Shown: positions 18,050-26,362 of the stretch, in pieces
How the letters are laid out: every line of letters begins with the position of its first letter
Position numbering within the stretch: position 1 is the first letter of the stretch
Source of the DNA: an uncultured Granulosicoccaceae bacterium
GTDB lineage: Bacteria > Pseudomonadota > Gammaproteobacteria > Granulosicoccales > Granulosicoccaceae
Direction: 5' to 3'
NCBI GenBank assembly: GCA_938041955.1
Contig: CALISD010000005.1
Span: forward strand, 57,634-121,633
DNA length: 64,000 bases
Notes under the pieces: model-generated
Database searches by the model: none
Seen by the model: only the letters and a program-made list of their open reading frames with translations
Told to the model about the DNA's origin: nothing
Program-made: the position numbers and the translations under genes

Positions 18050-18988
18050 ATGCCTATAAGAGCCACTGCAGAGGAATACCGCCAGATTGATTCTGTCGTA
18101 TCGCAGCTCGACTCGATCGTGATCGGAAAACCCAACGAACTAAAACTCGCTTTTTCAACCTTGTTGGCAGGCGGACACTTATTAGTAGAGGATGTTCCGG
18201 GCGTAGGCAAAACAACACTGGCCCGGGCACTGGCAGCCACTTTGGGGCTGCACTGGAACAGAGTTCAATTCACCAGCGATCTACTACCGGCGGACATTGT
18301 CGGCATCTCCATTTTCGACGTCACCAAGCAAAGCTTTCGTTTTCACGAAGGCCCGATCTTTACTTCACTGCTGCTTGCCGATGAGCTCAACAGAGCGCCA
18401 CCAAAAACCCAAAGTGCCCTGCTCGAAGCAATGGAAGAGCACCAGGTTACGGCTGATGGCACAAGTTATCAGCTGGGGCGGCCTTTTTTTGTGGTGGCGA
18501 CTCAAAACCCGCAGGAACAATTGGGCGTCTATCCGCTGCCGGAGTCTCAGCTGGACCGCTTTATGGTGAGCATTGAACTCGGCTATCCAGACAGCCTGTC
18601 CGAGAGAGAAATTTTGTCAGGCACTGATCGGCGCGAGTTACTGGACAACGCAGAGCCTGTCATGACCACCGACAATCTGCTGTACTGGCAGGCGATGGCG
18701 AAACAAGTACATACCGCGGCACCGGTACTCGACTACGTGCAGGCACTACTGGCTGCCACCAGACAAATGGCACTCGATGGAGAATGCGGTGCCGGGCTCA
18801 GCCCTCGCGCAGGTTTGAGTTTAATCGCCATGTGCAAGGCATGGGCACTGCTGCATGGTCGGGAAATGGTATTGCCTGAAGATGTACAGGCTGTGTTTAC
18901 CAGCGTCGCGTCGCATCGTATGGCGGGCTCACTGCGCAAAGGGCTGCCCCTGAGCACGGAACTGATCAATACCGTAAACGTCGGTTAA
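18050..18988 (+). CDS. MoxR-family AAA+ ATPase
   Basis: 312 aa. Walker A is in EDVPGVGKTTLARAL and Walker B in LLADELNRAPPKTQSALLEAM. The sensor segment FFVVATQNPQEQLGVYPLPE is characteristic of MoxR. The C-terminal lid domain contains GAGLSPRAGLSL. These ATPases act as chaperones, often for vWA or envelope proteins. It is the first gene of a MoxR-DUF58-TgpA operon; the next start is 4 nt after its stop. Confidence 0.92.
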   Translation: MPIRATAEEYRQIDSVVSQLDSIVIGKPNELKLAFSTLLAGGHLLVEDVPGVGKTTLARALAATLGLHWNRVQFTSDLLPADIVGISIFDVTKQSFRFHEGPIFTSLLLADELNRAPPKTQSALLEAMEEHQVTADGTSYQLGRPFFVVATQNPQEQLGVYPLPESQLDRFMVSIELGYPDSLSEREILSGTDRRELLDNAEPVMTTDNLLYWQAMAKQVHTAAPVLDYVQALLAATRQMALDGECGAGLSPRAGLSLIAMCKAWALLHGREMVLPEDVQAVFTSVASHRMAGSLRKGLPLSTELINTVNVG

Positions 18989-18991
18989 CCC

Positions 18992-20071
18992 ATGTTTCAG
19001 CAAGCGACAGTAAGTAGCGCTGACTCAGCTAATCGAACGACGGAGTCTGCAAAAAAACGCATTAAACAACGTGTATTCAGATCAAGCGCAAAGGATACGC
19101 TTCCACTCACACTTCGCCATGAGCGCATCTATATATTACCTACCACACGCGGCCTGGCTTTTATCTGCGTTATCGCGATCATGTTGATGGCATCAATCAA
19201 CTACGGATTGAACCTTGGTTACGCTCTGTGTTTTATTTTGATCGGGCTTTTTTGTTCCTGCTTGCTTTCCACTTATAGAAATCTTGTGCAAGTAAAGTTG
19301 GTACACGCCACCGCGCAAGACAGCTTTGAAGGAACACCACTTACATACACAGTTACACTGGCTGACGAATGCCGGCGGTCACGATGCTCTATCAATGTCA
19401 GCTGTGATCAAGCTAACGATATGTTTGATCTACAGTCCAACAGCAAGACCGACGCGACCCTTCTAATAAAGCAGACCCGCAGAGGCATTCACTCACTTGG
19501 ACGACTCACTTTATCCAGTGATTTCCCACTGGGTCTGTGGAAGGCTTGGGGTTATGTCCACACACCGGTTCAGGCCAATGTCTACCCGAAACCGGAACAT
19601 CCAATGGTTGAACTGCCAAGTCGCAACACTGAGTCGGATGGGCAGGCAGCCAGTCGCCGTGGGGAGCAGGAATATGAGGGCCTTAAAACCTATGAAAACA
19701 CCGATTCACCCTCACGCGTAGCGTGGAAACAAGTCGCCAGTGGCAGGGGCTGGTATAGCAAACAGTTTGAAGCAGAAAGCGAACAGCAGGAAATTGCCAT
19801 CCGGTGGGAAGACACGCCAACCAACCTTAGCTGCGAACAGCGGCTGTCCCGCATGTGTAGCTGGGTCGTCAGAGCTATGGAAGAAAATAGTGTTTACACA
19901 TTTGAGCTGCCCGGTAACTTTCCAGCACACAATGGCACTGACCGGAAAACTTTACCGTCAAGAGACTCGACTACATCGAACCCTCTTTATCGCTCAAGCG
20001 GACCAGACTATGGCAAGTCATGCCTACGCTCTCTGGCGGCTTTCAAACAGATAAAACCCGCACCACAGTAA
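18992..20071 (+). CDS. DUF58 domain membrane protein
   Basis: 359 aa. Two hydrophobic helices lie at about residues 52-90 after a basic N-terminus. The DUF58 signature is in the second half: RGEQEYEGLKTYENTDSPSR, then VAWKQVASGRGWYSKQFE. DUF58 proteins resemble vWA folds but usually lack a full metal site. The function is unknown; it regularly sits between a MoxR ATPase and a transglutaminase. Its TAA overlaps the ATG of the next gene (TAATG). Confidence 0.88.
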   Translation: MFQQATVSSADSANRTTESAKKRIKQRVFRSSAKDTLPLTLRHERIYILPTTRGLAFICVIAIMLMASINYGLNLGYALCFILIGLFCSCLLSTYRNLVQVKLVHATAQDSFEGTPLTYTVTLADECRRSRCSINVSCDQANDMFDLQSNSKTDATLLIKQTRRGIHSLGRLTLSSDFPLGLWKAWGYVHTPVQANVYPKPEHPMVELPSRNTESDGQAASRRGEQEYEGLKTYENTDSPSRVAWKQVASGRGWYSKQFEAESEQQEIAIRWEDTPTNLSCEQRLSRMCSWVVRAMEENSVYTFELPGNFPAHNGTDRKTLPSRDSTTSNPLYRSSGPDYGKSCLRSLAAFKQIKPAPQ

Positions 20072-22089
20072 TGTTCAACCGAAAAGCAAATAATAACGGG
20101 TCATTAGCCACTGCCGCCAGCAGGCAGTTGACCTCCCAGACCCAACGCATTCTCGGCATCACCGTCCTGCTATCACAGTTGCCATTGCTATTGCACCTGC
20201 CGCTTTGGCTGTCACTGCCAGGTATTGGTTTGGTTCTGGCAAAGTTAATGGCAAAGCCAAAAGACCAGTTCTCCATACCACCTGCACTTACTATTGTGTT
20301 CGTGCTGCTCTCCGCTATTGCTGTGTTTTTTCACTATGGCCATATTTTTGGACGAGATCCGTGTGTGGCTTTTCTCTATCTTCTACTCGGTTTTAAGTTC
20401 GCAGAAACCAGACGTGCATACGACGCCAGCCTGCTCATCGTTCTATGCGCGTTCCTGCTGCTAACGCAGTTTTTCTTCCGCCAATCCTTATTCGCTGCAA
20501 TCCTTTCAATTCCTGCCATGTACTTTGTTGGCCTATCACTGTTCGCTCTGCAACGCGGACTTACAAAAACAGACACCAGAACCATGGTGCATGTCACTGC
20601 GAGATTGTTCCTGCAGGCAATGCCCATTGCCGCGCTATTGTTTGTGGTCGTTCCACGAATTTCACAAGCACCCTGGGGAGGCAATGGCAGTGGCGATGGC
20701 CAGGCTCAGACCGGTCTATCGGCGCGCATGTCACCAGGCAGCATTGCATCACTTTCAAAGTCCAATGAAGTCGCGTTCAGAGTCGAGTTTAATGGCCAGC
20801 CACCACTTGCGCACGAACGCTACTGGCGCGGCCCGGTGTTAACCGGCTACGATGGCTACGATTGGTTTATTTTGCCAAGTAATACACGCGCACAGGCCAC
20901 ACCCAATACCAACGGAAGAAAGATCGACTACACAGTGACCCTTCCAGCCAGCTACCAACCCTGGTTACTGGCACTAGACACGCCACTTGCAGCACCCATC
21001 GCGATCAACAACAATAAGCTCCTGATCAACCTTAATCAGGAACTGCAAATTGATACAGCCACTCCGGTCGATCAACCACTTCGATATCAGGCGACATCAA
21101 TTCTGAGCGATCGCTTCACTCCCGCCACACCACCAAATACTGCAACCTTACTGACCACAGCAACCAATCCGCAAGCGCGGTCACTGGCGTTGGAGTTTCG
21201 CACGAAGCACGCAAGTGACGCCGCCCTCGCCAATGAAATATTGCTCTGGTTTAATCGCGAGCCTTTTCACTACACACTGAATCCGCCAAAGCTTGGTGAC
21301 AATTCCATTGACGATTTCATTTTCACCACAAGACGTGGATTCTGCGAACACTATGCCGGCAGCTTTGTGTTTATGTTGCGAGCAGCCGGTATCCCGGCAC
21401 GGGTAGTAACGGGCTACCAAGGCGGTGAAATGAATGCCGGTTACATGATAGTCCGTCAATCAGACGCTCACGCGTGGGCCGAAGCCTACATCGACGGTCA
21501 ATGGAGACGGTACGATCCGACTGCCGCTGTCGCGCCTCAACGGGTTGAGCAAGGTGCAAGCGATGCCTTGCGCAACGACGCTTCAAGAAGCTTTTTAAGC
21601 AGGGTCGACATACCACTTCTGGATTCAGCTAAGTTGCAGTGGGATAAGGTGAATTTTGCGTGGCAAAAAATGGTAATCGATTTCGATTCTACCCGACAAC
21701 AAGCCATGTGGAAAAAGCTTGGCATAGAAAAGCCCAGCGGCTGGATGATTGTCGTAGCACTGATAGCAGCTGCGGCGTTATGGGCCTTGATAATTCTCAA
21801 ACCACTATCAGAACTGAGACGTGAACCGCTACCACCCTGCGAAAAACAATGGCGTAAGCTATCCAAAAAACTTGCGGCGTATGGCTTTGCTAAACACCAA
21901 AGTGAGACCTACACCAGCTTTGTTGAACGCGCTTGCAAGCAATGGCCGCAATACCAGGTGCCACTTCGATCAATTGTTGAGAGTTACCACAGCGGGATGT
22001 ATGCGCCTGAAGGGGGAGACCCGCACCATCATCAACAAATGGCGGAGCAAATGAAATCTACATTAAGAAAATTAAAGCGAATGCGCTAG
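20071..22089 (+). CDS. TgpA-type membrane transglutaminase-like protein (DUF3488)
   Basis: 672 aa from the ATG at 20071, which overlaps the DUF58 stop by one base. There are about five or six N-terminal helices, then a periplasmic transglutaminase core with the triad Cys in RRGFCEHYAGSF, His in SDAHAWAEAY and Asp in WRRYDPTAAV. A further helix lies near residue 565 (GWMIVVALIAAAALWALIIL), followed by a cytoplasmic DUF4129-like tail. TgpA of Pseudomonas aeruginosa is essential for growth; the substrate is not known. Convergent with the next gene, 8 nt apart. Confidence 0.92.
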   Translation: MFNRKANNNGSLATAASRQLTSQTQRILGITVLLSQLPLLLHLPLWLSLPGIGLVLAKLMAKPKDQFSIPPALTIVFVLLSAIAVFFHYGHIFGRDPCVAFLYLLLGFKFAETRRAYDASLLIVLCAFLLLTQFFFRQSLFAAILSIPAMYFVGLSLFALQRGLTKTDTRTMVHVTARLFLQAMPIAALLFVVVPRISQAPWGGNGSGDGQAQTGLSARMSPGSIASLSKSNEVAFRVEFNGQPPLAHERYWRGPVLTGYDGYDWFILPSNTRAQATPNTNGRKIDYTVTLPASYQPWLLALDTPLAAPIAINNNKLLINLNQELQIDTATPVDQPLRYQATSILSDRFTPATPPNTATLLTTATNPQARSLALEFRTKHASDAALANEILLWFNREPFHYTLNPPKLGDNSIDDFIFTTRRGFCEHYAGSFVFMLRAAGIPARVVTGYQGGEMNAGYMIVRQSDAHAWAEAYIDGQWRRYDPTAAVAPQRVEQGASDALRNDASRSFLSRVDIPLLDSAKLQWDKVNFAWQKMVIDFDSTRQQAMWKKLGIEKPSGWMIVVALIAAAALWALIILKPLSELRREPLPPCEKQWRKLSKKLAAYGFAKHQSETYTSFVERACKQWPQYQVPLRSIVESYHSGMYAPEGGDPHHHQQMAEQMKSTLRKLKRMR

Positions 22090-22097
22090 GACTCGAC

Positions 22098-23060
22098 TCA
22101 GCAGGCAGTGGCTAGCTCACGATCACTAAAAGCAAGCAGGTTGCTTGAGTGTTGTAAATCGACGTTTTCCGTTTCAGCACTTTGACGATGCGACGTGCGC
22201 AAACTGGCCCAACAACGATCGATTGCCGCTTTACGCCAGCTCTTTGATTCACGTAGTTCAGGGAAAGCCATTCCCGCGCACACCAAGCCACCGTTGAAAA
22301 CCAGGTTGTCGTTAGTTTTTTGCCGCTTTAGGAATCGTGCCTGATCAAAGATTGCACGTAGCATCTCAAGCTTTCTTGAGGTATTAAAGTACGGCGAGTG
22401 ATAGAACATGCCAAAAGCCGGTATCCAGCTCACACGCAATCGAAGCGCCACTTGTTTACATGACCACACTGTCTCCTCAGACGAATCGATGTGATCCAGA
22501 TTCGCCACCCAGGCTGACATCTGTCGTGCGAAGGCCATCGCGTAACGCTCGTCACCCGTGCGCTGATAGGCATGACCCAGCAATGGCCACCAGCTATGGC
22601 GATTCAATCGGGACAACCATTCCCTGTTATCAAGGATGTTCTCTTGCCAGTCAATCTCACCGCTGCAGCTCAGTTCCGGTGGCACACCGCTCCACTCGAG
22701 ATCATAGTTGAGTACCTGGTCAGCTCGAGCAAGTAACTCTGCTTCATCACAATGATCTGTATTGAAACCAAGATCTGCTAAGTGCGCCGGAGGTTGCAAC
22801 CAGTTTGATTCAACCCGTGTTCCAAAGTGTTCAACAAAAGCACTTGTCGATCTCAGGTTGTAACCGTTGTTCAGTAAACCATTAACTGACGGTATGTCAA
22901 ACAAAGACAAAAACTCACCATCACTAAGGGCTCTGACAGGCTGGTATTTACTTCTAAAATAACGAGCGACATTTTCAAGCAATGTCGGTTCGTTGTTATC
23001 CACGAGCAAACTACCAGCACCACCCCGCGTTTCACCACCAATTTTGATTTTGGTTCGCAT
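22098..23060 (-). pseudogene. Truncated heparinase II/III-like gene (N-terminal domain only)
   Basis: About 320 aa from the ATG at 23060. The sequence matches the alpha/alpha-toroid N-terminal domain of heparinase II/III-type polysaccharide lyases: GEIDWQENILDNREWLSRLN, RHSWWPLLGHAYQRTGDERY, then TNDNLVFNGGLVCAGMAFPE. Family members are about 550-700 aa and continue into a beta-sandwich heparinase domain. Here the frame ends soon after that motif with an unrelated-looking tail (residues about 285-320), and the convergent TgpA gene begins 8 nt later. There is no signal peptide. It is probably an inactive remnant; a stand-alone toroid protein is the alternative. Confidence 0.65.
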
Positions 23061-23534
23061 CAATTATTTTCCGAGTGACTACATTCTCCACCGCCAGCCA
23101 AAGCCGGTAGTGGCCTACAAACCGATACTGTTGCCGTATCTGGTCGTAGACAGTGATGTCGAGAATACTCGTTATCCAATACACAAAGCGGACTTGCCAC
23201 AAGCTTTAATGGCTTGGTAATGAGCCTGACTTCGATTTGTGAAGCAGCACAAAGACAGTCTTATCGACGTGTAACAACTGTGTTGTTCATTATCAATTTT
23301 GAGTCAGTTAAGTGACGTCAAAGGTTCGACAATAACAATACAAGCTAAAACGACCGCGCCAAGTGTTAGCCAATCACGTAAGAATTGAAAGCCGCTATCT
23401 CATTTTGTAATGCGATTACGATGAAACATTGACGCTTCGTTATTTAACTGTGGTCTGAAATTTGCGCTACTTCACACTTTACTCAAGCCGACCTGCAACT
23501 TCACGTCTATAACTCGAGCTTCGAAGGTTTCAGT
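23061..23534. other. Intergenic region before the RimK-like fusion
   Basis: About 474 bp between divergent genes. I saw no credible coding frame; the 75-codon open frame at 22993-23220 overlaps the remnant gene and has no recognisable product. The last 150 bp are AT-rich and probably contain the promoter of the downstream gene. Confidence 0.4.
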
Positions 23535-24950
23535 ATGAAAGATATGCAGCAGAAGTTTATTGCCGGATCAAAGGAATGGTGCGCGTTACCACAACTCGAT
23601 ATCGCAGCGGTAAAAGCACGTATCGATTCCGGTGCTAAGACCTCATCTATTCACGCTTTCAACATCGAGCCGTTTACACGTGATTCCAATCAATGGGTTC
23701 GATTTGATTTGCATCCTTTGCAAAAGAGCAGGCGTGCCACCATACGATGCGAAGCACCTGTCGTGGATCGCCGCGCGATACGTAGTTCCAACGGCACCAG
23801 TGAAAAACGCTTTGTAATTAAAACACCACTGACGCTCAACGGTTGTACATGGGACATCGAACTCACACTGACCAATAGAGACGCAATGGGTTTTCGCATG
23901 CTTCTTGGCCGTGAAGCGATGAGCGGACGCATACTGGTTGATAGTGAAGCGAGCTTCCTGCTTGGCGAAGTCACGGAGCAACAAATCGACATGCTCTATG
24001 GCAAAGCGATACCAGTGCCGGGTGCCAGATTAAAAATAGGCCTGCTGGCCAGCAACCCCGAGCTCTACAGCAATCGCCGTATCATTGAAGCGGGCGAAAA
24101 GCGCGGTCATGAGATGTTGTTTTTAGACATCAGACAGTGCTACATGAAACTCGATGCAGATGCACCAGCGGTGCATTACCGCGACGGTCGCATCCTCAAC
24201 GATCTTGATGCGGTGATCCCGAGGATCCGTCCATCACTGACTTTCTATGGATGTGCCATCACCCGCCATTTTGAAAGCCTTGGTGTTTTTGCCCTGAATA
24301 ACTCAGCTGCTATCACGCAATCCCGAGACAAACTCTATTCACTGCAGATGCTACAGGAACAAGGTCTTGATATACCCATCACCGGTTACGCCAACTCACC
24401 AAGTGATACCAACAACCTGATCGAAATGGTTGGTGGTGCTCCACTCATTGTGAAGTTACTCGAAGGCACACAAGGCCGCGGCGTAGTGCTGGCAGAAACA
24501 ACCAAAGCAGCTGAAAGCGTCATCAACGCGATGAAATCACTGCGAGCCAATCTACTGGTACAGGAATTCATCCAGGAAGCCGCGGGAAAAGATCTACGCT
24601 GCTTTATGATTGACGGCAAGATAGCCGCCTCAATTCAACGCGAGGCCGCCCCCGGTGAGTTCCGCGCCAATCTACACTGCGGTGGTAACGCCGTGCTGAC
24701 TGACATCACACCTGAGGAAGAAAGTCTGGCCGTTAAGGCAGCCAGAACCATGAACCTTAGCGTCGCTGGTGTCGACATTATAAGAAGCGATCGCGGCCCG
24801 TTATTACTGGAGATCAATTCCTCACCAGGTCTACAAGGAGTTGAAGATACGACTGGCCTGGATGTCGCGGGCGCCATGATTCAATCTATTGAACGTCAAT
24901 TGCGTCCTATGAAGTCACCTTCTGCACCAGAGTCACTGCAAAGCGCTTAA
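23535..24950 (+). CDS. Fusion of RimB-like aspartic protease domain and RimK-like ATP-grasp ligase
   Basis: 471 aa with an AAGG ribosome site. Residues 1-150 are an ATP-dependent 'Zn protease'-family (DUF785/retropepsin-like) domain with the DSGAKTSSIHA motif (Asp31), ending at LLGREAMSGRILVD. Residues 165-471 are a RimK-like ATP-grasp: KIGLLASNPELYSNRRI, the ATP-binding KLLEGTQGRGVVLAE, and the metal site LLLEINSSPGLQGVE. RimK adds glutamate to ribosomal protein S6 or makes poly-glutamate, and RimB-type proteases are often encoded beside it. Fusing both suggests one protein that makes and trims glutamate tails. The target is not deducible. Confidence 0.85.
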   Translation: MKDMQQKFIAGSKEWCALPQLDIAAVKARIDSGAKTSSIHAFNIEPFTRDSNQWVRFDLHPLQKSRRATIRCEAPVVDRRAIRSSNGTSEKRFVIKTPLTLNGCTWDIELTLTNRDAMGFRMLLGREAMSGRILVDSEASFLLGEVTEQQIDMLYGKAIPVPGARLKIGLLASNPELYSNRRIIEAGEKRGHEMLFLDIRQCYMKLDADAPAVHYRDGRILNDLDAVIPRIRPSLTFYGCAITRHFESLGVFALNNSAAITQSRDKLYSLQMLQEQGLDIPITGYANSPSDTNNLIEMVGGAPLIVKLLEGTQGRGVVLAETTKAAESVINAMKSLRANLLVQEFIQEAAGKDLRCFMIDGKIAASIQREAAPGEFRANLHCGGNAVLTDITPEEESLAVKAARTMNLSVAGVDIIRSDRGPLLLEINSSPGLQGVEDTTGLDVAGAMIQSIERQLRPMKSPSAPESLQSA

Positions 24951-25210
24951 CGTGTAACCGACAACATGCACACCGCCTCATTAATGGCTATCGCTACATC
25001 AGCGGTCTTTCATAGCGACACTTTAATTACTTCTAAGTCTCTATTCAGCCGGAGTCGGAAATGGCTAAGTTCAAATTTCGACTGCACTTTCAGTCTTTTA
25101 TCGCTTATCGGGGTGGTCCTACCGTATTCATAAGATAGGTCACATGCAATTTAAATGGGTGTTTACACACAAACGACAGCACCCGTGGATAACACGGCTG
25201 CCCTTTGTTG

Positions 25211-26362
25211 TTACGCTTTTAACGCCTCACTCAGATCACTAATCAAGTCTTCAGCACTTTCGATCCCCACCGAAAGGCGCAATTGATTTTCCGGAATCTG
25301 ATTTTCAGCGGGCTCCAGCGTGTACCTATGCTCGATCAATGATTCGACCCCCCCCAATGACGTGGCGCTGGTAATGATCTGCAAACCGCCAGCGACTTTA
25401 AGCGCTGCTGATGCATCACCGTGAACAGTGAAAGACAATAAGCCACCAAAACCACCCTGCATCTGCCGGCATGCTATTGCATGACCGGGATGGTTTTTAA
25501 GTCCCGGATAACTGACAGATTCAATGGCCGGGTGTTGTTCAAGAAACTGTGCAATCTGCATGGCGTTATCAGCCGCTCTCTGTACACGCACATACAGGGT
25601 ACGCATTCCGCGCAGCAGCAACCAGGACTCAAACGCACCTATTACAGAGCCTGCCATTTTGCGTTCGCTACATATCGCTTCCCACAGAGGATGCTCATCA
25701 CGCGTCACGAGGGCACCGGCCAGTACATCACTATGGCCGTTTAAGTATTTAGTCGCTGAATGCATAACGAGGTCCGCGCCATGATCAAGTGGCGTGGTAA
25801 ATACAGGAGTGGCAGCGGTGCTATCGACACACACAAGTGCACCGTACTCGTGTGCAATTTCTGCCGCCAACGCGATATCAGTCACATGCATCATCGGGTT
25901 AGACGGTGTCTCAACCCAGACAAGATCAGTTTTGTTTTTATCCTCTACTGCGGCTTGAATGGTCGCTGCATCAGCCGGGTCATACTCGCTAACAAAAATA
26001 TCCTGTCGCTTGCAGTGATCATTGATCCAAAGCCTGGCTCCCCAGTACATCGCATCCGGCAGCACCACATGGCTTCCCGGTGATAGCGAATAAAAAACCG
26101 ACGCGATCGCGGCCATTCCAGAGGGAAATAAACGACACTCTTCTCCATTTTCAAGGTCAGCCAGGGTTCGCTCAGCGTGCACATACGTCGGACAGTCGTC
26201 CCGTGCATAGAGATTGGCAGGATTAATAGGCGCGTAGCGATCATCGCGGGCAAAGGTCGTGGACAGTTGTATTTCAGGGACTATCGCACCGCTATGTACA
26301 TCGAGGTAGTGTGAGGCTTTAGCAGCAATGGTCTCACCGTGGCGATCATTGGGGTTATTCAT
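25211..26362 (-). CDS. Trans-sulfuration PLP enzyme (Cys/Met metabolism family)
   Basis: 383 aa from the ATG at 26362; an in-frame extension reaches 26380. The PLP lysine lies in HSATKYLNGHSDVLAG. Other family signatures are LENGEECRLFPSGMAAI and DSTAATPVFTTPLDHGAD. The C-terminal IITSATSLGGVESLIEHR is typical of cystathionine gamma-synthase and beta-lyase relatives. The exact reaction (gamma-synthase, beta-lyase or gamma-lyase) cannot be told. Its ATG overlaps the polA stop (TGATG), so it is translated after DNA polymerase I, an odd pairing. Confidence 0.88.
   Translation of the reverse strand: MNNPNDRHGETIAAKASHYLDVHSGAIVPEIQLSTTFARDDRYAPINPANLYARDDCPTYVHAERTLADLENGEECRLFPSGMAAIASVFYSLSPGSHVVLPDAMYWGARLWINDHCKRQDIFVSEYDPADAATIQAAVEDKNKTDLVWVETPSNPMMHVTDIALAAEIAHEYGALVCVDSTAATPVFTTPLDHGADLVMHSATKYLNGHSDVLAGALVTRDEHPLWEAICSERKMAGSVIGAFESWLLLRGMRTLYVRVQRAADNAMQIAQFLEQHPAIESVSYPGLKNHPGHAIACRQMQGGFGGLLSFTVHGDASAALKVAGGLQIITSATSLGGVESLIEHRYTLEPAENQIPENQLRLSVGIESAEDLISDLSEALKA

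Noticed and set aside
22993..23220. 75-codon plus-strand open frame
   Set aside because: It overlaps the start of the heparinase-like remnant on the other strand and has no motif.
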